Shown here piece after piece: positions 1 to 5,947 of a DNA stretch of 10,260 bases. The notes below the pieces were generated by a model that was given only the letters and a program-made list of their open reading frames with translations, did no database searches and was not told the DNA's origin. The position numbers and the translations under genes were made by a program. Source of the DNA: Patescibacteria group bacterium. GTDB lineage: Bacteria; Patescibacteriota; Minisyncoccia; Phycocordibacterales; UBA1006. The stretch is taken from assembly GCA_020428585.1 (NCBI GenBank), contig JAGQMP010000023.1:5344-15603 (forward strand), written 5' to 3'. Each line of letters starts with the position of its first letter. Positions within the stretch are counted from its first letter, which is position 1.

Positions 1-56
1 TACATCAGAACAAACAAAGTATTTTATACACTTACAAAAATAGCATTATGAAAAGA

Positions 57-1955
57 TTAGTCAATACTAAACATATTATTTTCTTTCATTAAGTATTCAC
101 TAATATCAACTTCTATAGTTCTTCCGTCAGCTCTTTTAATTAATGAAAAGAAAGTCTTATTATTAATTGTTTCTTTGCAGTAAATTAGTTGTTCAGATTG
201 TTTAACTGATATTTTAATAACAGAAATATTTTTTATACCACTGTTTACTTCTAAGATTTTCATTTCCCACAAGTTATTAAATTTTTCAGCAGTTAAACCT
301 GTCATTGAAAAAAGAATGTCTTGTATTTCTCTTTTAACATGATCAAGGTCTTTTTTCTTCTTTTCAAACTCATAATTAACATCGAATAAAGAAAAGCCTT
401 CCTTGTCTATCATATTCTGTTTTACATTTTCTCTTACTATTGATGTTGGATTTTCAACAACTCCAACTAAGATGGTACCCCCCTCAACGTTCATCATCCC
501 AAGTATAGGTTTAACTATGCTTTTTAATGTCATTTTTGAGTATTCTTTTTCAGTTACCTCATCTATGTATGGTCTTTGTGTTGATGTATAGAAAGTTGAT
601 TTCCACTCGATACTAGTACCTTCTTCTACTAGAAATTGTTTTAATTCGTTCCAATCGTCATCAAGGTCATATTTATTTAGGATTTGGTTCGCCTCTTCTA
701 TCCAGGAGGAGTATTCATTTAAAAATACACCAATCTTCCATTCAGAGTTATTAGAAGATTTTATCTCTTCTAGCACAGACAGGGCTCTTATTGTCACTAT
801 AAAAAGCTTGTTTGACCAGTCGTTATTCTCTATTTTGTCAGCATGAAAGACAGAATAATTCTCCTTGAAATATTGAGATACTCTTTTATTTATCTCTGAA
901 GATTCTTCAATCATCTTTAATATTTTATCAAATAGATTTGAAGTTCTTTTTTTTCGATAAGGATAGATCATTTCGTTTAGAACAAAAATGATGTTTTGAT
1001 CTATGTCTCTGTATGCCTTGTTAACAAAATCATCAACATATGGCTTATCTTTTGAGTAATCAGACAAGCTTGATTGTATAAACTTGATTTTTTTTGCTAA
1101 ACTTCCTAATTTTTTTTCTGCCTTATAGGTTTCATTCTTTTTTGAAAGATAGGCAATTTTTTTAAATTGCCGAGAAAATGTTTGTTTTTGGGAAAGTATG
1201 ATAAAGGAAGATCCAATTAAATTACGAGATCTATTTAAGTGGTTGAATAACAACTTACCGTCAATTTTTCCTGTCAGTGTACTGGCAAAGGGTTTATTAT
1301 ATTCATACTTTCTGTTGTATGAAATTGTGTTTAGATTGTGTAATATTGATAACCTATCAAATTCGAAATTTTGATAACTTTGAATATTTCTTATCATCGA
1401 ATTTAACTGCTTCATAACGTAGTCAATATTTGATTCGAGTAATTGATCATCTAAAATAGAAATCAGTAAAAATGAGGTGTGTAGTGCTATACGGATAGTC
1501 TGCTTTAATTCTATGTTAGATTCTTCGTTTTCAGCATTTAATTCTCTCATTTGACTCGCATGTTCTTTTTTCAAGTCACTTACTTTTTTATTTTTTTCCT
1601 CGTTATCTAGTTCAGATTCATAAATTGTTTTAAGTTCGAGTGCTTGAGCTTTTCTTAAGTTTAAGAACTTAGTGTTCTCATATTTCATTGAATCAAAAAG
1701 ACATTTATTAAAATAATTATTATTTAGAATATCCGATAACAAAAGAGTATATATAGAGCTTTTACCATAAGGAAGCGCACTTTTTATTTCATTGTCAGAT
1801 GTATTCTGAAAAATAAAGACAATGTGGCATGCGAGATCAAAAAAATCATCCTTACTTTTTGCATTCCCTGCTAGTGTTCGAATATTAAGAAGTTCTTCAT
1901 AAAGATCTCGTTTTGTACTTCTTATCTTATTAATCTGTGTAATAATTTTTTTCAT
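57..1955 (-). CDS. Large helical protein with C-terminal AlbA_2/Schlafen-type domain; putative accessory or defence protein
   Basis: The 632-residue protein has two parts. Residues 1 to about 440 are mostly helical, rich in Lys, Glu, Asn and Ile, with a charged coiled-coil-like stretch around residues 105-150; I do not recognise this part. The last ~185 residues resemble the AlbA_2 (divergent AAA_4, Schlafen-like) domain: an IEWKST motif near residue 450, a Gly-rich core reading MMNVEGGTILVGV near 488, and a terminal FFSLIKRADGRTIEVD strand resembling the family's closing R-x-G motif. In other bacteria this domain occurs in transcriptional regulators and in putative RNases and anti-phage proteins, so the function here is open. 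There is no signal peptide or membrane segment, so it is probably cytosolic. The gene is much more AT-rich than ftsEX or typA, which suggests transfer. The ATG at 1955 follows a strong extended -10 box by 12 nt. It lies directly downstream of the DUF2726 gene but behind that gene's terminator. Confidence 0.72.
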   Translation of the reverse strand: MKKIITQINKIRSTKRDLYEELLNIRTLAGNAKSKDDFFDLACHIVFIFQNTSDNEIKSALPYGKSSIYTLLLSDILNNNYFNKCLFDSMKYENTKFLNLRKAQALELKTIYESELDNEEKNKKVSDLKKEHASQMRELNAENEESNIELKQTIRIALHTSFLLISILDDQLLESNIDYVMKQLNSMIRNIQSYQNFEFDRLSILHNLNTISYNRKYEYNKPFASTLTGKIDGKLLFNHLNRSRNLIGSSFIILSQKQTFSRQFKKIAYLSKKNETYKAEKKLGSLAKKIKFIQSSLSDYSKDKPYVDDFVNKAYRDIDQNIIFVLNEMIYPYRKKRTSNLFDKILKMIEESSEINKRVSQYFKENYSVFHADKIENNDWSNKLFIVTIRALSVLEEIKSSNNSEWKIGVFLNEYSSWIEEANQILNKYDLDDDWNELKQFLVEEGTSIEWKSTFYTSTQRPYIDEVTEKEYSKMTLKSIVKPILGMMNVEGGTILVGVVENPTSIVRENVKQNMIDKEGFSLFDVNYEFEKKKKDLDHVKREIQDILFSMTGLTAEKFNNLWEMKILEVNSGIKNISVIKISVKQSEQLIYCKETINNKTFFSLIKRADGRTIEVDISEYLMKENNMFSID

Positions 1956-1972
1956 AATACTATCGGTATTAT
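1954..1972. repeat. Short inverted repeat over -10 box and start codon (possible operator)
   Basis: ATAATAC at 1954-1960 and GTATTAT at 1966-1972 are perfect 7-bp arms around a 5-nt spacer. The palindrome spans the ATG and most of the -10 box of the AlbA_2-domain gene. Since transcription should begin inside it, it is more likely a protein-binding site on DNA than an RNA hairpin. Chance occurrence in AT-rich DNA is possible. Confidence 0.35.
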
Positions 1973-1976
1973 AACA
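1968..1976 (-). promoter_or_regulatory. Extended -10 promoter of the AlbA_2-domain gene
   Basis: On the minus strand TG-T-TATAAT is a perfect extended -10 element, ending 12 nt before the ATG at 1955. A start site about 6-7 nt downstream would leave a leader of only about 5 nt, with no room for a Shine-Dalgarno sequence. No convincing -35 box is seen; the upstream DNA is the terminator of the preceding gene. Confidence 0.65.
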
Positions 1977-1995
1977 AAAAAGAGCCTAGGCTCTT
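1976..1995 (-). terminator. Rho-independent terminator of the DUF2726 gene, containing its stop codon
   Basis: On the minus strand the perfect palindrome AAGAGCCTAGGCTCTT (1995-1980) runs into a run of Ts. The TAG stop codon of the DUF2726 gene (1988-1986) is inside the stem-loop. It separates the DUF2726 gene from the promoter of the next gene, so the two minus-strand genes are probably separate transcripts. Confidence 0.75.
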
Positions 1996-2498
1996 GTCAT
2001 ATTGTTTAAAAGATTGTGAACGAACTGTGCATAATCTTCACCAACTTTTACTCTGTAAAAATTAACTCCAACCGAATTCAAAATATCATCTTTAACTTTG
2101 TCGTATTTACCTTGCTTCTCGCTATTATGAGATCCTCCGTCGAGTTCAATAACCGCGAATATAGTTCCGTATTGTCGGTCTAACAGGACAAAATCAAGGT
2201 GTTTTGATTTTATGTAGTTACGTTTAATTCCCTTCTCTTTCCAATCTAGTGATCTATTAGCGGTGACAATGTCTTCCAAGCGTACCTTTGAGAGGATAGT
2301 ATATTGGCCATTGTTTTGCTTTGTTAGTTCATCAAAGAAGGCCTTCTCGGATTGGGTAAAGAAATATTTTTTGAGAGAGAAATACGAGCCGATGTTGTCG
2401 ATCGGTTGCTTGTTTGTTGGTGATTCGTTCTGTTTCAATTTTTGAATAATCACGTAGGCGATACCTACAAGTACCGCGAGGAGGAGAATTGATTTCAT
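1986..2498 (-). CDS. Membrane-anchored DUF2726 protein (PD-(D/E)XK nuclease-like)
   Basis: With the start at 2498 the product is 170 residues. It begins with one hydrophobic segment (about residues 3-19) followed by a positively charged linker, so it is probably anchored with the body in the cytoplasm. The rest matches DUF2726: YFFTQSEKAFFDEL near residue 46, a KVRLEDIV strand, then KSKHLDFVLLD (about 98-107) and AVIELDGGSH (about 117-126). The spaced Asp and Glu-x-Asp in these last two motifs resemble the metal-binding core of PD-(D/E)XK nucleases; nuclease activity is inference. A longer reading from 2573 was rejected because an extended -10 box lies 7 nt upstream of 2498, which makes this ATG the natural 5' end. 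The gene is AT-rich and sits beside a tRNA gene and the AlbA_2-domain gene, which suggests an acquired pair. Confidence 0.75.
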   Translation of the reverse strand: MKSILLLAVLVGIAYVIIQKLKQNESPTNKQPIDNIGSYFSLKKYFFTQSEKAFFDELTKQNNGQYTILSKVRLEDIVTANRSLDWKEKGIKRNYIKSKHLDFVLLDRQYGTIFAVIELDGGSHNSEKQGKYDKVKDDILNSVGVNFYRVKVGEDYAQFVHNLLNNMTRA

Positions 2499-2505
2499 AG
2501 AGCTA

Positions 2506-2514
2506 AGTATAACA
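2506..2514 (-). promoter_or_regulatory. Extended -10 promoter of the DUF2726 gene (leaderless)
   Basis: TG-T-TATACT on the minus strand ends 7 nt before the ATG at 2498, so the predicted transcript starts at or next to the A of ATG. This decides the start codon against the longer frame beginning at 2573. The -35 region would fall in the left arm of the large palindrome at 2532-2695. Confidence 0.62.
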
Positions 2515-2531
2515 GAAATTACTGCACAGAC

Positions 2532-2695
2532 TCCTAGTCTGGTAGCAAAAATCAGACGCAGTTCGAGCAACACAAAAAGACGTTTAGCTTGATCTCACTC
2601 GTTCATCCTACCTCGGTAGGTGTCACTTGTGATACCGTCGCTATACGTCTTTTTGAGTACTCGTCGTTGCGAGCATTTTTGCTGCCAGACTAGGA
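2532..2695. repeat. 164-bp imperfect palindrome with the tRNA-Gln 3' end as its right arm
   Basis: Three nested pairs of arms share a centre at about 2613.5-2614. The outer arms 2532-2552 and 2675-2695 match at 20 of 21 positions when one is reversed and complemented. The middle arms are 2574-2583 with 2645-2654 (10 bp perfect), then one T-T mismatch, then 2585-2588 with 2640-2643. The central arms are CCTACC (2607-2612) and GGTAGG (2615-2620). The DNA between arms is partly symmetric (for example TCAC near 2596 with GTGA near 2630). The right outer arm is the acceptor and T-stem 3' half plus trailer of tRNA-Gln. The middle stem ends in T-runs on both strands and could terminate transcription in either direction. 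It could be a fold-back inverted duplication, a small MITE-like element, or a structured RNA. Confidence 0.7.
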
Positions 2696-2752
2696 TTCGA
2701 ACCTAGATAGACGGCGCCAGAAGCCGTAGTCCTACCATTAGACGATCTGGCA
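2682..2752 (-). tRNA. tRNA-Gln (anticodon CTG)
   Basis: The minus strand folds as a complete cloverleaf. The acceptor stem is TGCCAGA with TCTGGCA, the D stem GTC/GAC, the anticodon stem ACGGC/GCCGT with the 7-nt loop TTCTGGC (anticodon CTG), and the T stem CTAGG/CCTAG with loop TTCGAAT. The discriminator base is G, usual for glutamine tRNAs. CCA is not encoded, so the 3' end must be added by CCA-adding enzyme. The gene lies downstream of the ftsX terminator on the same strand. Its 3' end is repeated in inverted orientation at 2532-2552. Confidence 0.93.
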
Positions 2753-2795
2753 AGATCGTTAAAAATAACGTTACTCATCATAACGAATTTCGCGA

Positions 2796-2823
2796 AAAAT
2801 AAAAGCCTCCGCTTTGGAGGCTT
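2796..2823 (-). terminator. Terminator of the ftsE-ftsX operon
   Basis: On the minus strand, 3 nt after the ftsX stop codon, AAGCCTCC (2823-2816) pairs with GGAGGCTT (2810-2803) around a 5-nt loop. A T-rich stretch follows. Confidence 0.85.
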
Positions 2824-2826
2824 GTA

Positions 2827-3750
2827 TTAGATATTCAGGTATTTTCGTGTGCCGAGGTAACTCGAGAGCATCCCCACCACCATTCCTGCCGACAGCACAA
2901 TCACAAAGATACCAAAGGCATTCGTGAGGTAGAAATTAAACACGTCCATACCACCAAAGAAACTTTCGGTATACACCCCTACCCAGCGAGTCATTGGATA
3001 GAGTGCAATCATGGTCAAAATCGCGGCAAATAATCCGTACAATCCACCCATCACCACAAAGGGGCCCCGGATATAACGATGTTCTGCACCAACCAATCGC
3101 TTGATTCTGATTTCTCGTTTCGCGGCAAAGATCGCAATGCGCATGGTAGATACCACCACCAACAAGGCAACGATGGTAAAGAATACGATAATCGCCGATG
3201 CGACCAATCGCGCCACCGTGCTGAATTGGTTCAGACGCTGAATCAAGGTCTTGTTATCGTAGTAGTTAATCCGTTCAACGAATTCAGAATTAGTTACGAC
3301 TGGTTCAGATTCAATCGCTGCGATCACCGCCTCGTATTGAGTTGATTCATAGGCACGCACGTTCAATGAGGCACCTAGTGGATTGTCCCCTAATTCTTCC
3401 AATGATCGGTTAATCAAATCATCGTCCGCGTGCCGTTCTTGGAAATCGATGAAGGCTTGGTCGCGCGAAATATATTGAACATCGCGAACCTCAGGGATGA
3501 TTTCAACCTTTTCTTTCAAAGCGATGATTTCAGCCTCGAGAACATCAGGGAAGAAATAAATATTCACATCAACGCGGTCTTCGAGTTGTTTTAACGAAAA
3601 TCCAAGCACTGCGTTCAAGAATAACAGTGAGGTCATCACCAACAACCCCATGGTCATAACGACAATGGTCGAAAATGAGACGAGTTTATTTCGCCAAAAG
3701 TTCACGAGTCCTTCGCGAACGATGCGTTGTAAATCTAAGCGTAGAGACAT
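2827..3750 (-). CDS. ftsX: Cell division protein FtsX
   Basis: FtsX is the membrane subunit of the ABC-type FtsEX complex, which passes ATP hydrolysis by FtsE across the membrane to control peptidoglycan hydrolases at the division site. The 307-residue length is normal. The topology is typical: a cytoplasmic N-terminus containing LVNFWRNKL, a first membrane helix at about 24-50, an extracytoplasmic domain at about 55-170, and three further helices at about 179-205, 229-251 and 276-300. The conserved cytoplasmic segment KREIRIKRLVGA (211-222), between helices 2 and 3, matches the region that couples to FtsE. The start is 6 nt after the ftsE stop codon, with AAGGA just upstream; the two genes are surely co-transcribed and translationally close. 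A strong terminator follows. Composition matches the other core genes here. Confidence 0.95.
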   Translation of the reverse strand: MSLRLDLQRIVREGLVNFWRNKLVSFSTIVVMTMGLLVMTSLLFLNAVLGFSLKQLEDRVDVNIYFFPDVLEAEIIALKEKVEIIPEVRDVQYISRDQAFIDFQERHADDDLINRSLEELGDNPLGASLNVRAYESTQYEAVIAAIESEPVVTNSEFVERINYYDNKTLIQRLNQFSTVARLVASAIIVFFTIVALLVVVSTMRIAIFAAKREIRIKRLVGAEHRYIRGPFVVMGGLYGLFAAILTMIALYPMTRWVGVYTESFFGGMDVFNFYLTNAFGIFVIVLSAGMVVGMLSSYLGTRKYLNI

Positions 3751-3753
3751 GGT

Positions 3754-3758
3754 TCCTT
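3754..3758 (-). promoter_or_regulatory. Shine-Dalgarno-like site of ftsX, overlapping the ftsE stop codon
   Basis: AAGGA on the minus strand overlaps the TAA stop of ftsE and ends 3 nt before the ftsX ATG. The spacing is short but usable. It stands out because the first genes of transcripts in this window show no such site, which suggests Shine-Dalgarno use only inside operons. Confidence 0.5.
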
Positions 3759-4440
3759 ATTCGTGGTAACCGCCACGTTCGGTGTCACGGGTAATCCGTC
3801 CGCGGTCGACCTTGACCACCCGTCGGTGCAAGGCATCAACGACATCGCGATCGTGGGTCGCCAGAATGACCGTGGTACCCAATTCGTTAATCTTTTTCAA
3901 GATCCCAAGGACCACCTGTGAACTGTCAGGATCAAGGGACCCAGTCGGTTCGTCAGCAATCAAGAGATCTGGTTGGTTGATAATCGCGCGGGCGATGGCG
4001 AGGCGCTGCTGTTCCCCACCTGATAATTCAGATGGGAAATGAAATCCTTTATCCTCAAGACCCACCAGTTCAAGCGCATGCGGAACGTCAGCACGAATAT
4101 CGTCATCTGATTTACCAATCATTTCCATCGCAAAGGCAACATTTTCGTAGACGGTTTTGCTTTCCAATAATTTATAATCCTGAAACACCACTCCAATACG
4201 CTGACGATAGTGCGGAACATCGGCCTTGCGCAAGTTGTGAATATTTACACCGTCAAAATACAATGACCCTGAACTTGGCTTTTCTTCGGCGAGGAGTAAA
4301 CGTATCAAGGTTGTTTTCCCAGCCCCTGATGGACCAATCAAAGTAACAAATTCACCCTTCTTGATGGTGAGATCAATATCGTGGACCGACGATCCGTCAT
4401 TGCCGGGGAAGGTCTTCGAAATCTTATCGAATGTAATCAT
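3757..4440 (-). CDS. ftsE: Cell division ATP-binding protein FtsE
   Basis: FtsE is the cytoplasmic ATPase of the FtsEX complex and drives conformational change in FtsX. The 227-residue protein has all ABC ATPase motifs in order: Walker A GPSGAGKTT (36-44), Q-loop glutamine at about 87 in VVFQDYKLL, signature LSGGEQQR (139-146), Walker B LLIADEP (159-165) with the catalytic Glu at 164, a SLD D-loop, and the switch His at about 196 in ATHDRD. Nothing essential is missing. The ATG at 4440 follows an extended -10 box by only 9 nt, so the operon mRNA is probably near-leaderless. ftsX follows after 6 nt. Identity rests on the close linkage to ftsX as well as on sequence, since ABC ATPases are otherwise easy to confuse. 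Confidence 0.95.
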   Translation of the reverse strand: MITFDKISKTFPGNDGSSVHDIDLTIKKGEFVTLIGPSGAGKTTLIRLLLAEEKPSSGSLYFDGVNIHNLRKADVPHYRQRIGVVFQDYKLLESKTVYENVAFAMEMIGKSDDDIRADVPHALELVGLEDKGFHFPSELSGGEQQRLAIARAIINQPDLLIADEPTGSLDPDSSQVVLGILKKINELGTTVILATHDRDVVDALHRRVVKVDRGRITRDTERGGYHE

Positions 4441-4449
4441 TATGGGACT

Positions 4450-4458
4450 ATTGTATCA
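4450..4458 (-). promoter_or_regulatory. Extended -10 promoter of ftsE-ftsX
   Basis: TG-A-TACAAT on the minus strand ends 9 nt before the ftsE ATG. The predicted start site leaves a leader of only 2-3 nt. No clear -35 box is seen. Confidence 0.6.
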
Positions 4459-4506
4459 CAGCACAAAAACACACCAAAGGTAAATTACGACAGATTATAA
4501 TATAAC

Positions 4507-4534
4507 TTTACAAAAATATATATTTAGTTATAAT
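4507..4534 (+). promoter_or_regulatory. Sigma-70-like promoter of the small membrane protein gene
   Basis: TTTACA (4507-4512) and TATAAT (4529-4534) are separated by 16 nt, a near-consensus housekeeping promoter. The start site would be near 4541, giving a leader of about 20 nt with no Shine-Dalgarno sequence before the ATG at 4561. A second TATAAT at 4496-4501 lies upstream in very AT-rich DNA. Confidence 0.6.
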
Positions 4535-4560
4535 CATATAAAATATTTAAATTTAACGTC

Positions 4561-4992
4561 ATGTCTAATTTTATAGAATACAGATTGCGTCCTGTTAATC
4601 CTTATTTTATTAAACCTAATTTTGTTACCGACTTTTTCTGGTTATGTTTTCTCGCTCACCTTGTTACTGTAGTTATCTCAGTAATGATAACCAAAGACAT
4701 AGTAATCGGGCTTATTACTGGTGTAGCAATAAGTTGGTTAGAACGGATTTTGTTTAAAAGATTCAATCGGACTTATCAGAGAACTACATTTGCATGGAAG
4801 AGGACCTTGAGGAAAGCAAAAGAAAATGTAGAAAAATTCTACTCGACAAAAGCAGCAATCGATTATTTTCGAGTGGCATATTCTGTCGGAATCCTACCAA
4901 TATATAGCGAATTCAAACTCGATATATCAAACAAAGAAGATAAAAAGGAGATACAACGGGAAATAAGAAAATTTGAAAAGCGAACGTTTTAA
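4561..4992 (+). CDS. Small membrane protein of unknown function
   Basis: I do not recognise this 143-residue protein. It has a short N-terminal part rich in Asn, Pro and Phe. Two close hydrophobic segments follow, about residues 23-43 (FWLCFLAHLVTVVISVMI) and 47-65 (IVIGLITGVAISWLERILF), probably forming a helical hairpin. The C-terminal half is strongly basic and probably cytoplasmic (FKRFNRTYQRTTFAWKRTLRKA), then a mixed-charge tail ending KKEIQREIRKFEKRTF. It is a single-gene unit, transcribed away from ftsE and towards prfB, with its own strong promoter and a terminator that contains its stop codon. It is AT-rich compared with both neighbours, so it may be acquired or fast-evolving. The intact frame, promoter and terminator make it a likely real gene. 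Confidence 0.7.
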   Translation: MSNFIEYRLRPVNPYFIKPNFVTDFFWLCFLAHLVTVVISVMITKDIVIGLITGVAISWLERILFKRFNRTYQRTTFAWKRTLRKAKENVEKFYSTKAAIDYFRVAYSVGILPIYSEFKLDISNKEDKKEIQREIRKFEKRTF

Positions 4993-5006
4993 AGACGTTC
5001 GCTTTT
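4976..5006. terminator. Bidirectional terminator between the small membrane protein gene and prfB
   Basis: A perfect 12-bp stem (4976-4987 with 4995-5006) encloses a 7-nt loop, with A-runs on the left and T-runs on the right, so it works on both strands. The TAA of the plus-strand gene (4990-4992) is in the loop. The prfB stop codon on the other strand is 7 bp outside the stem. Confidence 0.88.
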
Positions 5007-5012
5007 TAAAAT

Positions 5013-5870
5013 CTACAATATAAACGAATCGATATCACCGTCAAGCACCGCATCGACATTTCTAACCTCGATATCCTTGTCATGATCCTTCACCATTTGG
5101 TAGGGATCCATGACATAGGAGCGCATCTGACTTCCCCATTCGATCGATACCTTGTCGGATATTGATAAGCCCTTGGCGCGTTTTTCCTCGTCTTCAAGGT
5201 GTTTCTGATAGAGTTTCGCACGCATGATTTCCATCGCGCGCTGTCGATTTCGTTCTTGGGTACGCTCTTCGGAAATAAAGACTGAAAATCCCGTCGGCGG
5301 GTGCACGATGCGAACGGCGGTTTCGCGTTTGTTCACGTTCTGACCACCCGCACCACCTGACCGAGCAAAACTGATGTCTAGTTCAGATTCATCCAGGATG
5401 AAATCTTTCGCCTCGATTTCGGGTAGGACTTCAACGAGGGCGAAACTCGTCTGTCGTTTCCCCTGTTTATTAAAAGGTGATTTCCGAACCAATCGGTGTA
5501 CCCCTGATTCACCTTTTAGGTTTCCATAAGCGCCCTTTCCAATGACCTCGAACGCAATGCTGCGATAGCCAGATAATTCGTTCGGACTCTGATCGAGGAG
5601 CTGTAATTGGTAGCCATGATTCGCGGCAAAACCTTGGTACATTTCAAATAACATTCTGACGAAATCCTCGGCGTCGTCACCCCCCGCCCCGGCAAAGATC
5701 GATACGGTGGCGTTGCCGCGATCGTATTTTGCCCCGCCAAGCAGTTCGCCCTTTAATCGTTCAATCTCAGCAATGACGAATTGTGCGCGGTCTTTATCCT
5801 GCCAGAATTCAGGCGCGTACATCTCGGCCTCGAGGTCAGCGATATTCTTTTCGATATCGGATGTTTCCAT
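5013..5870 (-). CDS. prfB: Peptide chain release factor 2 with shortened domain 1
   Basis: RF2 recognises UGA and UAA stop codons and triggers peptide release on the ribosome. The UGA/UAA-reading tripeptide SPF is at 131-133 within HRLVRKSPF, and the catalytic GGQ at 175-177 within SGGAGGQNVN. The C-terminal part (WGSQMRSYVMDPYQMVKDH, then AVLDGDIDSFIL) is typical. The protein is 285 residues against about 365 in E. coli. The loss is in domain 1: the segment with EFWQDKDRAQ is kept, but it runs almost directly into the PCRF core at KYDRGNATVSIFAGAGG, missing about 65-70 residues. The usual GGTE after this point is GGDD. There is no programmed frameshift: the extra N-terminal codons are absent and an in-frame TAG lies 9 nt upstream of the ATG. 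The gene ends in TAG, a codon RF2 does not read. A weak -10-like TACTAG lies 9 nt upstream of the ATG. Confidence 0.93.
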   Translation of the reverse strand: METSDIEKNIADLEAEMYAPEFWQDKDRAQFVIAEIERLKGELLGGAKYDRGNATVSIFAGAGGDDAEDFVRMLFEMYQGFAANHGYQLQLLDQSPNELSGYRSIAFEVIGKGAYGNLKGESGVHRLVRKSPFNKQGKRQTSFALVEVLPEIEAKDFILDESELDISFARSGGAGGQNVNKRETAVRIVHPPTGFSVFISEERTQERNRQRAMEIMRAKLYQKHLEDEEKRAKGLSISDKVSIEWGSQMRSYVMDPYQMVKDHDKDIEVRNVDAVLDGDIDSFIL

Positions 5871-5899
5871 GACACCACTCTAGTACAAAGCCAAAAATA

Positions 5900-5931
5900 A
5901 AAAAACCCGCCAAGAATGAGGCGGGTTTTTT
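5900..5931 (-). terminator. Terminator after the 164-residue VGIGT protein gene
   Basis: A 12-bp stem (5900-5911 with 5920-5931), GC-rich in the middle (CCCGCC/GGCGGG) with an 8-nt loop, is followed on the minus strand by a T-run. It isolates the secreted-protein genes from prfB. It is symmetric enough to act on the plus strand as well. Confidence 0.88.
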
Positions 5932-5947
5932 AAAAAGTTAATTAAAA

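Noticed and set aside
1..56. Terminator after the AlbA_2-domain gene
   Set aside because: Only a weak GTAT/ATAC hairpin without a proper T-run is visible; not enough to call.
2499..2573. N-terminal extension of the DUF2726 gene to a start at 2573
   Set aside because: An extended -10 box (2506-2514) lies inside this stretch, immediately before the ATG at 2498, and the extension overlaps the palindrome; the hydrophobic anchor begins naturally at the internal Met.
2574..2654. Known small RNA such as SRP RNA or 6S RNA
   Set aside because: The hairpin is strong but lacks the conserved SRP tetraloop region and the open-bubble design of 6S RNA; no known family is recognised, so only the palindrome is reported.
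5871..5895. Programmed frameshift leader of prfB
   Set aside because: A CTTTG string is present but no TGA follows, and an in-frame TAG stands 9 nt before the ATG; there is no upstream frame to shift from.
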